A stretch of 18,110 nt of DNA from Acidimicrobiia bacterium (GTDB lineage: Bacteria > Actinomycetota > Acidimicrobiia > Spongiisociales > UBA5794). The notes under the pieces are model-generated. The model made no database searches. It saw only the letters and a list, made by a program, of their open reading frames with translations, and was not told the origin of the DNA. The stretch spans positions 1 through 18,110 of the forward strand of contig JAUVNV010000017.1 of assembly GCA_030599515.1 (NCBI GenBank), read 5' to 3'. The translations under genes and the position numbers were made by a program. Of the stretch, positions 12,117 to 18,110 are shown in pieces (the stretch's first letter is position 1; each line of letters starts with the position of its first letter).

Positions 12117-12680
12117 ATGAAGACGAAACTCGCGACCTTGCTATTGATGGTGGCCATCGCCATCGTGGCACTCGTTCCGGTCGCCCAGGCCGCATCAGGC
12201 GGACCGGGCGGATTCACGCATGCGCCGGTGATCGATGTCGACGGATACGACTACTACATGGCGGGTGTCCCCGATGGACCCGGTGGGGCGACGGACATCC
12301 CAGGGCACTACTGGCGACAGGCAGGCCCCAATCAGGTCGTTGGTAAGCATTTCAACACCGGCCCGTTCGGCATGCCACAGTGGTGGTCGTCGGATGCCCC
12401 GGACGGGGAACTCCTGTACGTGGTGCACGGCATCATCGACACGTGGAGCCCGGAGAAGGCTGAGTCCTATGCAAGCCGCGGCTACACGCACTACCACGAA
12501 CTGGTATCCGCCGACGAATCGAAAGAGGAGCACCCGACCAAGGTCGTCTGGCTCCGGCACACTGCGGTAGCAACGTTCGATCTCGACGGTGGACCAATGC
12601 CCCAATACGGGCACAAAGTGACTCCGGGGCCGGACCTGGAGTTCATTCCCAACGGGATGATGCCGTATCCCTCTGGCTGA
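12117..12680 (+). CDS. Secreted protein of unknown function, His- and aromatic-rich
   Basis: The protein has 187 residues with a Sec signal peptide: MKTK, hydrophobic core LATLLLMVAIAIVALVPV, and the AxA site VAQA at 22-25, so the mature protein starts near Ala26. The mature part has no cysteine and many histidines and aromatics: PGHYWRQAG (62-70), KHFNTGPFGMPQWWSSDAPDGELLYVVHGIIDTW (77-110), YTHYHELV (123-130), HPTKVVWLRHTAVATFDLD (139-157). The YxHYHEL and KVVWLRHTA blocks look like conserved motifs and could bind a metal, but the family was not recognised. The good ribosome site and a strong hairpin 25 bases after the stop make it a monocistronic unit. It diverges from the zinc-knuckle ORF. 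Confidence 0.75.
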   Translation: MKTKLATLLLMVAIAIVALVPVAQAASGGPGGFTHAPVIDVDGYDYYMAGVPDGPGGATDIPGHYWRQAGPNQVVGKHFNTGPFGMPQWWSSDAPDGELLYVVHGIIDTWSPEKAESYASRGYTHYHELVSADESKEEHPTKVVWLRHTAVATFDLDGGPMPQYGHKVTPGPDLEFIPNGMMPYPSG

Positions 12681-12703
12681 GTCTTGCCCGACGGTCTTGC
12701 GTG

Positions 12704-12742
12704 ATGGGAGGTTTCGGCTGCCGCGCAGCCGACACCTCCCAT
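12704..12742 (+). terminator. Long hairpin terminator after the secreted-protein gene
   Basis: An 18-base arm at 12704-12721 pairs with 12725-12742 at 17 of 18 positions (one T-C mismatch) around a CGC loop. It begins 24 bases after the stop. No U tract follows, as is usual for actinobacterial terminators; it may work from both sides. Confidence 0.75.
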
Positions 12743-12773
12743 CCATTCGGGGTCCGATCGGCGTGATGAGCAG

Positions 12774-12791
12774 CCGCCCATTTCCGGGCGG
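12774..12791. terminator. Second hairpin, CCGCCC/GGGCGG
   Basis: A perfect 6-bp stem (12774-12779 with 12786-12791) with loop ATTTCC. It may serve the minus-strand PPOX gene. Its CCGCCCAT start is shared with the dispersed repeat, but the rest differs. Confidence 0.35.
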
Positions 12792-12977
12792 GCGTGACGG
12801 CGGAGCTGATGCGTCGCGGAGCGGCGGACCCGGTCAAGTCCACAGGAATCGCCACGCCACGATGGGGGCCAAATCAGACTGACAGACCCGCGCATCCGGG
12901 TCTGCGGAGTCCCAACGCCGGCTCCCGACCGGTCGTCGCCGGCGAATCCCCCCCTGCCGACGGGACGCCGACAGGCG

Positions 12978-13412
12978 TCAGGGACGCCACACCTCGCTGC
13001 CGTCGGCGCCTGCATTCCGATGGAACGACGCGTAGGTCGGTGCATTCTCGACCCACACCAGGACAGGGTCGTCGAAGCCCCGATACCAGTCGGTGAGGTC
13101 GTAGGGCACACACTCCATCTCCCACAGGGCGCGGCGACGTCGGCGCTGGTCGACGAGGCGCGGCTCGCCGCGGACGAGGAGCATGTCGTTTTCGGTCTCC
13201 TCCCGCACGACCCAGTGCAGCATGACACCGCTGCCGGCACGGAGGTTCCGAGTCTTGACTGACGTCTCAAACGTGGCCATCACGAGCAGATCTTCGACGA
13301 AGCCCGGCGAAACCACGGCGAGATGCGGTTGCCCGTCGGGGCGGACGGTGGCCATGAAGCAGTCCGGTCCCAGACGTTTCGCGTGGGCGACGACCTGAGG
13401 CCAGTTCATCAT
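12978..13412 (-). CDS. PPOX-class (pyridoxamine 5'-phosphate oxidase-like) flavoprotein
   Basis: The protein has 144 residues from the ATG at 13412. The split-barrel fold that binds FMN, F420 or heme is visible: FMATVRPDGQPHLAVVSPGFVEDLLVMATFETSVKTRNLRAGSGVMLHWVVREETENDMLLVRGEPRLVD. The first strands, the KTRNLRAGSGVML helix-strand and the ENDMLLVRGEPRLV strand are typical of actinobacterial PPOX proteins. The C-terminal part (YDLTDWYRGFDDPVLVWVENAPTYASFHRN) also fits. Such enzymes reduce or oxidise small cofactors and xenobiotics, often with F420. The frame continues to a GTG at 13490, giving 26 further residues of low complexity. Neither start has a ribosome site, so the N terminus is open. 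Confidence 0.8.
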   Translation of the reverse strand: MMNWPQVVAHAKRLGPDCFMATVRPDGQPHLAVVSPGFVEDLLVMATFETSVKTRNLRAGSGVMLHWVVREETENDMLLVRGEPRLVDQRRRRRALWEMECVPYDLTDWYRGFDDPVLVWVENAPTYASFHRNAGADGSEVWRP

Positions 13413-13498
13413 CCGACGACCGGAGGAGGAAACGGCGCGCACGACCGAGATGCCACCAAGGCTCCCGGCGACGCCGGGCTCCATCGGCACGCCCCGGG

Positions 13499-13504
13499 TA
13501 GCAT
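13499..13504 (+). promoter_or_regulatory. -10 box TAGCAT for the VOC gene
   Basis: TAGCAT (TANNNT) ends 6 bases before the ATG at 13511, so the message is probably leaderless. It lies between divergent genes whose most upstream possible starts are 20 bases apart. Confidence 0.5.
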
Positions 13505-13510
13505 CGGGGC

Positions 13511-13894
13511 ATGGAACTCAATGCGATCGGAATCGCCTGCAGCGACGTCGCCGCGTCGCTCGCCTTCTACCGGATGCTCGGCGTCGATCTCCCCGAATTC
13601 GATCCCGACACCGGCCACTACGACACGGACCTGGGCGGCGGGATCCGCCTCATGCTCGACTCCGAAGCGGTCATGGCATCGTTCATCGACAACTACACCC
13701 GGCCGACCGGCAACGACCGCATCACCCTCGCCGTCGAGTACGACACCCCCGCCGGCGTCGATGTCGCCTTCGCGCAGCTCGTCGCCGCCGGCCACGACGC
13801 CGTACGGGAACCGTTTGACGCGTTCTGGGGTCAGCGGTACGCCACGGTCGCCGACCCCGACGGCAACCACGTCGACCTCTACGCCACACCCTGA
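13511..13894 (+). CDS. VOC-superfamily (glyoxalase/bleomycin-resistance-like) protein
   Basis: The protein has 127 residues with the paired beta-alpha-beta-beta-beta modules of the vicinal oxygen chelate fold: MELNAIGIACSDVAASLAFYRMLGVDLPEFD at the start and FGQRY-like FWGQRYATVADPDGNHVDLYATP at the end. The DPDGNHVDLY ending is the family hallmark. VOC proteins isomerise, cleave or sequester small molecules using a metal held by His/Glu residues; which one applies here cannot be told. The start is supported by a -10 box 6 bases upstream. It is divergent from the PPOX gene. The LLM oxidoreductase gene follows 185 bases later on the same strand. Third codon positions are almost all C or G, unlike the first half of the window. 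Confidence 0.85.
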   Translation: MELNAIGIACSDVAASLAFYRMLGVDLPEFDPDTGHYDTDLGGGIRLMLDSEAVMASFIDNYTRPTGNDRITLAVEYDTPAGVDVAFAQLVAAGHDAVREPFDAFWGQRYATVADPDGNHVDLYATP

Positions 13895-14079
13895 CTGCCG
13901 TACCCCGCCGGACGGACGACGAGGCGCGTATCCACGATCCGGATCGAGATCGGCGTGCCGTAGGCCGACACGCTCACGCCACCGACACCACCACGCTCGG
14001 TTGCTGCATCGATCGGAAGAACCGGACGCGGCGCAATGTTGCAACGATGGCCCGCCGTCGGACACCAGAAGGAGACCCC

Positions 14080-15111
14080 ATGTTCGAACTCGGACTCACG
14101 AGTTTCGCCGAAGCGCCACCCGAGCCCGTGGGAGGCAAAGTCATCGGCCACGGAGAGCGCCTCCGCAACGTCATCGACGAGATCGAGACGGCCGACCAAT
14201 ACGGCCTCGACGTCTACGGACTCGGTGAGCACCATCGCGTCGACATGGCCGCCTCCGCCCCGGCGATCACGCTCGCCGCCGCGGCGGGCCGAACCGAACG
14301 GATCCGGCTCAGTTCCGCCGTCATCGTGCTCAGCTCCGCCGATCCGGTGCGCACCTTCCAGGACTTCGCAACCCTCGACCTCATCTCCTCGGGACGGGCC
14401 GAGCTCCTCGTCGGGCGGGGATCGTTCATCGAGTCGTTCCCCCTGTTCGGCTACTCCCTCGATGACTACAACGAGCTCTTCGCCGAGAAACTCGACCTGC
14501 TCGTCAAGATACGAGACAACGAACGGGTCACCTGGCGGGGTCGGTTCCGATCCCCTCTCGACGACCAGGCGATCTACCCGCGACCGCACCAGGATCCCCT
14601 CCCGATCTGGGTCGGCGTCGGGGGCACGCCGGCGTCGATCGTCCGTGCAGCCAAACTCGGGCTCCGAGTGGCGTTGGCGATCATCGGCGGAGATCCCGCC
14701 CGGTTCCGAACCCTGGCAACCCTCTATCGCCGGACCCTCGAGGACTCGGGCTTCGACCCCGAAACGCTGCCACTTGCGGTCCACGGCCTCGGCCACATCG
14801 CCGAGACGAACGAACAGGCCGCCGCCGACGTCTACGCGTCGTTCACCGCCACGATGAACCGCATCGGACGCGAGCGTGGATGGTCACCGATGACCAGGGA
14901 GCAGTTCGACTGGATGCGAAGCCCCGACGGGTCCCTGGTGCTCGGCGATCCGGAGACGGTCGCCGCGAAGATCCTCCGCTGGAAGGAGATCCTCGGCATC
15001 GGAAGGTTCATGCTGCACACCGCAGGGGCAGTCCCACACGGCAAGGCCCTTGCGTCGATCGAGCTGCTGGGAACCGAGGTGTCGCAGATCGTGCGGGGAT
15101 TGCCAACCTGA
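14080..15111 (+). CDS. LLM-class (luciferase-like) flavin-dependent oxidoreductase
   Basis: The protein has 343 residues forming a TIM barrel of the bacterial luciferase-like monooxygenase superfamily. It reads like the 2I7G-type LLM subfamily (described as TIGR03858): DIYGLGEHHR-like DVYGLGEHHRVDMAASAPAITLAAAAGRTERIRLSSAV, then SSADPVRTFQDFATLDLISSGRAELLVGRGSFIESFPLFGYSLDDY, then IYPRPHQDPLPIWVGVGGTPASIVRAAKLGL. These proteins use FMN or F420 to oxidise small organic substrates; the substrate is not predictable. AGAAGGAG lies about 6 bases before the ATG at 14080 and decides the start; the frame runs 11 codons further upstream without such a site. It is convergent with the HTH-ATPase gene, 17 bases apart. 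Complete length, no odd features. Confidence 0.88.
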   Translation: MFELGLTSFAEAPPEPVGGKVIGHGERLRNVIDEIETADQYGLDVYGLGEHHRVDMAASAPAITLAAAAGRTERIRLSSAVIVLSSADPVRTFQDFATLDLISSGRAELLVGRGSFIESFPLFGYSLDDYNELFAEKLDLLVKIRDNERVTWRGRFRSPLDDQAIYPRPHQDPLPIWVGVGGTPASIVRAAKLGLRVALAIIGGDPARFRTLATLYRRTLEDSGFDPETLPLAVHGLGHIAETNEQAAADVYASFTATMNRIGRERGWSPMTREQFDWMRSPDGSLVLGDPETVAAKILRWKEILGIGRFMLHTAGAVPHGKALASIELLGTEVSQIVRGLPT

Positions 15112-15128
15112 ACTGTCTTCTCGGTCCG

Positions 15129-16136
15129 CTAGCGGGAATCGGTATGCGGGAGGCCCCGGTGCACCATGAACTCGACGGCGGGGTTCATGTTCACCGGTTC
15201 AAGGGTTACGGCACCGTGGCCCGACGCCCACACCCGGAAGAGCTCATCGACGAATCCCTGGCCCACTCGGTCGATGCCTGTGAAGTCGACGACGACGATG
15301 CGGAACTGCTCGAGTCCTTCCGTGATACGGCGTGCCTCGGATCGTGACACGAACGTATCTCCGTGCTCGAACAGCTTGACAACCGTGCGTGTCGTGTCGA
15401 AGTCGAAGCCGGTCGTGTAGGCCTCGAACACCGATTCAATCGTCCGATGGCTCGTCGTGGCATGGGTCAGACCGATCGTCGTGCCTCGCATCGTGCGAGG
15501 AACACCGACGGCAACGTCGCCCTTCACATTGTCGACGGTCCACTCGATGCCGTTAGCGGCCAGGATGAACCGGTCGACCACCTTCGAGGTGAAGAAGATC
15601 CCATCTCCGGTGTGCCGCTCGGGATCGGTCGTCAGCTTGCCTTTCGGCAGTTGGCCCAGCGCGTCGAAGTGCGACTCGAAGTCTTTCGCCTCCCTGATCT
15701 TCTCGAGTGCACCGATTCCAACGTCCTCGATCGATACGGTGAGGTCGTCATCGAGCACGCCGACGCGCACGGTGAGTGTGTTGGACCCCGAGTGGTCTAT
15801 GACGTTGTTGACCATCTCGGAGACCGCGTACTGGAGGACTGATCGGGCAGAGCCTTGCAGGTCTCCAAGGATGCTCTCCTCGTCGAGATCACTCCATACC
15901 CAATGCTCCTCGAGGCCACGGACATCCCACCGGAACGAACGAGATCCGACGGACACGTAGTGCGCACCGCGACCGGCTTCCGCAGCCTCAGCGACCCTTT
16001 CGGCGACGAGTCGCGAGAGGACGGCGTGCGCCGTCTGACGCGAGACGCCGGCCTCAGCGGCGAGTTGACCGCTGGTCACGCGGCCGTGGGTCGCCAACGG
16101 ATGGACTGCTTCGCTCTTTACGTCTATACGTTTCAC
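15129..16136 (-). CDS. HTH / GHKL ATPase / STAS-like (DUF4325) fusion protein
   Basis: The protein has 335 residues in three parts. Residues 10-60 are a winged helix-turn-helix (HPLATHGRVTSGQLAAEAGVSRQTAHAVLSRLVAERVAE). Residues about 85-235 are a GHKL (histidine-kinase-type) ATPase: N box SEMVNNVIDHS with E107, N111 and D114, G1 box DVGIG at 138-142, G2 box HTGDGIFFTSKVVDRF at 175-190. Residues about 250-325 form a STAS-like module of the DUF4325 type: VSRSEARRITEGLEQFRIVVVDFTGIDRVGQGFVDELFRVW. There is no phospho-acceptor histidine region, so it is not a sensor kinase. The pairing resembles an anti-sigma kinase joined to its antagonist on one chain, with a DNA-binding head. The start is a GTG at 16136, without a clear ribosome site, inside a large inverted repeat. 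The role is unknown. Confidence 0.8.
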   Translation of the reverse strand: MKRIDVKSEAVHPLATHGRVTSGQLAAEAGVSRQTAHAVLSRLVAERVAEAAEAGRGAHYVSVGSRSFRWDVRGLEEHWVWSDLDEESILGDLQGSARSVLQYAVSEMVNNVIDHSGSNTLTVRVGVLDDDLTVSIEDVGIGALEKIREAKDFESHFDALGQLPKGKLTTDPERHTGDGIFFTSKVVDRFILAANGIEWTVDNVKGDVAVGVPRTMRGTTIGLTHATTSHRTIESVFEAYTTGFDFDTTRTVVKLFEHGDTFVSRSEARRITEGLEQFRIVVVDFTGIDRVGQGFVDELFRVWASGHGAVTLEPVNMNPAVEFMVHRGLPHTDSR

Positions 16137-16175
16137 ACCACATTGGTAGAGAACAACGTCTAAACGTCAAGAGCG
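16112..16175. promoter_or_regulatory. Inverted-repeat operator at the start of the HTH-ATPase gene
   Basis: A 20-base arm at 16112-16131 and its near complement at 16156-16175 match at 17 of 20 positions, with 24 bases between. Each arm holds ACGTCTAWACGT (16120-16131, 16156-16167). The GTG start lies in the spacer, the left arm in codons 2-8. TTGACG at 16170-16165 (minus) inside the right arm is a possible -35. The right arm also covers the acylphosphatase stop codon. Confidence 0.65.
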
Positions 16176-16448
16176 GACGGTGAAGCCACGCATCGACAGG
16201 TCGGGTTCAACCGGGAAGACATCGACGGATCGGACCCGGGCCGATCGCGGCCCCTGCTTCAGGAACACGACGAACTGGTCCAGCACCCCTGGGTCGCCCT
16301 GCGCCCACGTCTCGACCGATCCATCCGGAGCGTTGCGGACCCAGCCCACCAGGCCGAGTCGTTCGGCCGTGTGAGCCGCCGTGTAGCGGTAGCCGACACC
16401 CTGAACCAGGCCGGTGACCTTCGCCCTCATCGCCTCGTGATCCGTCAT
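16167..16448 (-). CDS. acyP: Acylphosphatase
   Basis: The protein has 93 residues, the normal size. Acylphosphatases hydrolyse acyl phosphates such as carbamoyl phosphate or 1,3-bisphosphoglycerate in the cytosol. The signature regions are complete: AKVTGLVQGVGYRYTAAHTAERLGLVGWVRNAPDGSVETWAQG, with the phosphate-binding Arg21 and the catalytic Asn39, followed by the LDQFVVFLKQGPRSARVRSVDVF half. The ATG at 16448 is chosen by family length; GGAGG lies immediately upstream but only 2 bases away, and in-frame ATGs also exist at 16457 and 16493. It lies 41 bases after the nitroreductase gene on the same strand, probably in the same transcript. Confidence 0.88.
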   Translation of the reverse strand: MTDHEAMRAKVTGLVQGVGYRYTAAHTAERLGLVGWVRNAPDGSVETWAQGDPGVLDQFVVFLKQGPRSARVRSVDVFPVEPDLSMRGFTVRS

Positions 16449-16489
16449 GGCCTCCATGGTTGCAAACCGGTGCCCAACAGCAGAGTCGG

Positions 16490-16996
16490 TCACACCGGTT
16501 CAGCGGCCCCTTCGAGCATCTCCGCCAGTCGAACCCGGAGGAACTCATCGACACCGAACAGACGCAGAGCCCGTTGCTCGCTGCGTGGTACGAAGACGAA
16601 GGCGTCGGCCGCGCGGATCACCTCAGGACGGTCCACCCGGTAGGTGGCGCCGTCATGGACGATGACCGCCGTTCCCGCCGCCAGCACGTTCTTCAGCCAG
16701 TCCGGCGTCGTCCCGTACGGCAGTGGGACGACGAATCCGTCGTCGGTCATGACGGGACCGATCGGGGTCTCGTAGGCGGTGCCGGATCTGCGGCCGACGT
16801 GTCGAATCACCGACGCCATCGCACCGGACTGTCCGGCGGTCTCAAGCGCTCGCGGGTTCCACACGGAGCGGTTCATCCGTCGGACGGCGTTGAGTAGGGG
16901 CGGGTACTTCGCCCGCATCCCCGCCAAGAACGCGACCGAGAGTGCGACGAGTGCAACCAACACACCGCCGACGACCTGTCCGATTCGCTTCCACAT
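16490..16996 (-). CDS. Membrane-anchored Ddn-type nitroreductase (deazaflavin-dependent)
   Basis: The protein has 168 residues. A strong ribosome site (AGGAGGT, 5 bases before the ATG) fixes the start. Residues about 8-27 (VVGGVLVALVALSVAFLAGM) are a membrane helix. The rest matches the Ddn/DUF385 family: GAMASVIRHVGRRSGTAYETPIGPVMTDDGFVVPLPYGTTPDWLKNVLAAGTAVIVHDGATYRVDRPEVI. Family members use coenzyme F420 to reduce nitro compounds or quinones, including the pro-drug pretomanid in Mycobacterium. The HVGRRSG and YGTTPDWLKN blocks are the usual cofactor-binding parts. The N-terminal anchor is found in some relatives and suggests a menaquinone-related role. It sits between a VOC gene (upstream) and acylphosphatase (downstream) on one strand. 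Confidence 0.85.
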   Translation of the reverse strand: MWKRIGQVVGGVLVALVALSVAFLAGMRAKYPPLLNAVRRMNRSVWNPRALETAGQSGAMASVIRHVGRRSGTAYETPIGPVMTDDGFVVPLPYGTTPDWLKNVLAAGTAVIVHDGATYRVDRPEVIRAADAFVFVPRSEQRALRLFGVDEFLRVRLAEMLEGAAEPV

Positions 16997-17051
16997 GGCT
17001 ACCTCCTACAGAACCGTTCTCTGCCATCTTCACCGATCGAGCGAGCTCCGT

Positions 17052-17423
17052 CTAGACGTGTTGGTCGAAGAGGATGGCGTTGCCGTCCGGATCGGTGACC
17101 ATGAAACTCGCCGGACCGCCCGGTGTCTCACCGGTCGTGTCGTCGACCGTCTCGATCCCCATCGCCTGCAACTGCCTGCTCAGCTGCCGGACATCGGTGA
17201 ACTCGTCGACCGCTTCCCCGAGGCCGACCCAGCCGGGGTTGAAGGTCAGGATGTTCGACTCGAACATCCCCTGGAAGAGACCGATGACGATCGGTCCGTT
17301 CGCCATGATCGTCCACATCTCGCCGTCGCCTGCGACCATCTCGAATCCCAACTTCGAGTAGAAGTCTCGCGACGAGGCCACGTCCTTGACGGCGAGACTG
17401 ATCGAGAATGCTCCAAGTTCCAC
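17052..17423 (-). CDS. VOC-superfamily (glyoxalase-like) protein
   Basis: The protein has 123 residues. The GTG at 17423 is chosen because GGAGGAGC lies 5-6 bases upstream; the ATG-type starts further up have no such site. The VOC fold reads VELGAFSISLAVKDVASSRDFYSKLGFEMVAGDGEMWTIMANG in the first module and IETVDDTTGETPGGPASFMVTDPDGNAILFDQHV in the second, with the typical TDPDGNAILFDQ end and its final metal-ligand region. Relatives are often annotated as lactoylglutathione lyases, but a specific reaction is not supported. It is not closely similar to the VOC protein at 13511. The nitroreductase gene follows 55 bases later on the same strand. Confidence 0.85.
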   Translation of the reverse strand: MELGAFSISLAVKDVASSRDFYSKLGFEMVAGDGEMWTIMANGPIVIGLFQGMFESNILTFNPGWVGLGEAVDEFTDVRQLSRQLQAMGIETVDDTTGETPGGPASFMVTDPDGNAILFDQHV

Positions 17424-17626
17424 GGCGCTCCTCCGGGTCGATGGGATTATCACGACACCCGGAACACTGCTCTGTGTTTCACCGGTGCCGATCCGACCTC
17501 CTCGACCCTACTCAACGCGTGCAACTTCCGGACCACGATCGGGGAAGTACGGCGATCGGAGAACCAGGATTCGCAGCCGATCAACTTGCGGTCGGGGTAA
17601 CGACGCTGCCGGCGAGGTGGCCCGTG

Positions 17627-17974
17627 CTACAACGCCACGTGGAGTCGGAGCGCCTCGTCGACTTTGAGCATCAGGGAAGATGGCACGGTCCCGATCCGTT
17701 CGGCCACCCGATCAGCGGAGACCGAGCGAACCTGTTCGGCCTGGACCTTCGAATCGGTCGCAAGCCCCGATTCTCGTGCCGGGAGGAGCACCTGGAAGGG
17801 ATACACCCGCTCCGTGTTCAACGTCACGGGCACGACCGTCACGACACCGCGGCCCAGTCTCCCTGCGGTAGCGTTCGCACCATCGTTGGATACGATCACG
17901 GCGGGCCGGCGCTTGCCCGCCTCTCCGGCGTGCGCAGGGTCGAGATCGACAACCCGAATCTCTCCCCGGAGCAT
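17627..17974 (-). CDS. mazF: MazF/PemK-family endoribonuclease toxin
   Basis: The protein has 115 residues and the MazF/PemK fold: MLRGEIRVVDLDP, then GKRRPAVIVSNDGAN, VVTVVPVTLN and PFQVLLPARESGLATDSKVQAEQVRSVSADRVAERIGTV. MazF cuts mRNA or tRNA at short sequence motifs. The conserved catalytic pair is present as R22/R23 (KRRP) and T51 (PVT). The ATG at 17974 overlaps the antitoxin stop by one base (TGATG), showing translational coupling, and this decides the start. The length is normal. It is followed by a 200-base gap without recognised features before the VOC gene. Confidence 0.9.
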   Translation of the reverse strand: MLRGEIRVVDLDPAHAGEAGKRRPAVIVSNDGANATAGRLGRGVVTVVPVTLNTERVYPFQVLLPARESGLATDSKVQAEQVRSVSADRVAERIGTVPSSLMLKVDEALRLHVAL

Positions 17975-18110
17975 CAGCCGACGCCCAGACCGTCGTCGGA
18001 CGGGCGGTCCCATAGTGCGGCATCGTCGGACTCAGACCACTCCGCCCACGCGTCGGCGTAGGCCTCGCCGAGGGTGGCCGAGCGCAACAACCGCACGGCC
18101 GCATGCACCG
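17974..18110 (-). CDS. mazE: MazE-type antitoxin, C-terminal part (runs off the window)
   Basis: On the minus strand the last 44 codons of a gene end at the TGA (17976-17974) that overlaps the toxin start. The fragment reads VHAAVRLLRSATLGEAYADAWAEWSESDDAALWDRPSDDGLGVG. The acidic, aromatic YADAWAEW...DAALWD tail is typical of the toxin-binding end of antitoxins paired with actinobacterial MazF proteins. The DNA-binding head lies beyond the right edge. A GTG at 18108 is in frame but is probably internal. Confidence 0.75.
   Translation of the reverse strand, partial: VHAAVRLLRSATLGEAYADAWAEWSESDDAALWDRPSDDGLGVG

Larger units (their letters stand above)
12681..12977. other. Intergenic stretch between convergent genes
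   Basis: The stretch holds two hairpins (12704-12742 and 12774-12791) and no convincing ORF on either strand. It marks the change from moderately to strongly GC-rich DNA. Confidence 0.5.

Noticed and set aside
12774..12791. Eleventh repeat copy starting CCGCCCAT
   Set aside because: The rest is a simple CCGCCC/GGGCGG hairpin without the CCTATG end.
17408..18061. Long plus-strand frame over the MazEF and VOC start region
   Set aside because: It is antisense to well-supported minus-strand genes and reads as low-complexity Arg/Ser/Pro sequence.
1..18110. CRISPR array
   Set aside because: Repeats are hundreds of bases apart with genes between them, and there are no cas genes.

Overview
The window looks like an accessory region of a high-G+C actinobacterium. 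The evidence is GC-rich codon use, a Ddn-type deazaflavin (F420) nitroreductase, an LLM-family flavin oxidoreductase, a zinc-ribbon/adenylate-cyclase/AAA/TPR regulator, and at least seven genes that start 6-8 bases after a TANNNT or near-TANNNT -10 box (leaderless transcripts). An Acidimicrobiia-like host is possible, but the sequence alone cannot settle it. No rRNA, tRNA, CRISPR array, transposase or recombinase gene was seen.

Region 1 (1 to about 9.5 kb) is a run of mostly short genes: the end of an exported-looking protein, a cupin, two tiny membrane proteins on the minus strand, a class III adenylate cyclase, tiny membrane proteins, a PH-like membrane protein, a 1204-residue cyclase-ATPase-TPR protein, another tiny membrane protein and a Bcr/CflA drug exporter. 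Its most striking property is a dispersed 23-29 bp intergenic element. It has a conserved box CCRCCCATATC, then a small variable hairpin ending in CCTATG. There are ten clear copies, eight of them within about 80 bases of a stop codon (six within 22 bases, one overlapping the stop) and oriented with the gene they follow. The copies cut the region into modules of one or two genes, like a cassette array, and they stop at 9.5 kb. The big cyclase gene is flanked by two decapitated minus-strand genes, the C-terminal part of a GNAT acetyltransferase and the N-terminal part of a cupin. This suggests that it replaced older content.

Region 2 (9.6 to 12.7 kb) holds a HipBA toxin-antitoxin pair with three operator-like sites exactly 61 bp apart, an N-terminally truncated TacT-like GNAT toxin joined to a small zinc-knuckle ORF, and a secreted histidine-containing protein of unknown function followed by a strong hairpin terminator.

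Region 3 (12.9 to 18.1 kb) is visibly richer in G+C and more chromosomal in flavour: a PPOX flavoprotein, a VOC protein, an LLM oxidoreductase, an unusual HTH-GHKL ATPase-STAS-like protein with a large inverted repeat around its start, and an apparent minus-strand cluster of a VOC protein, a membrane-anchored nitroreductase and an acylphosphatase. A MazEF pair runs off the right edge.

The genes do not form one pathway. The window reads as a mobile or stabilised accessory locus (three toxin-type genes, remnants, repeats) next to small redox/detoxification genes.
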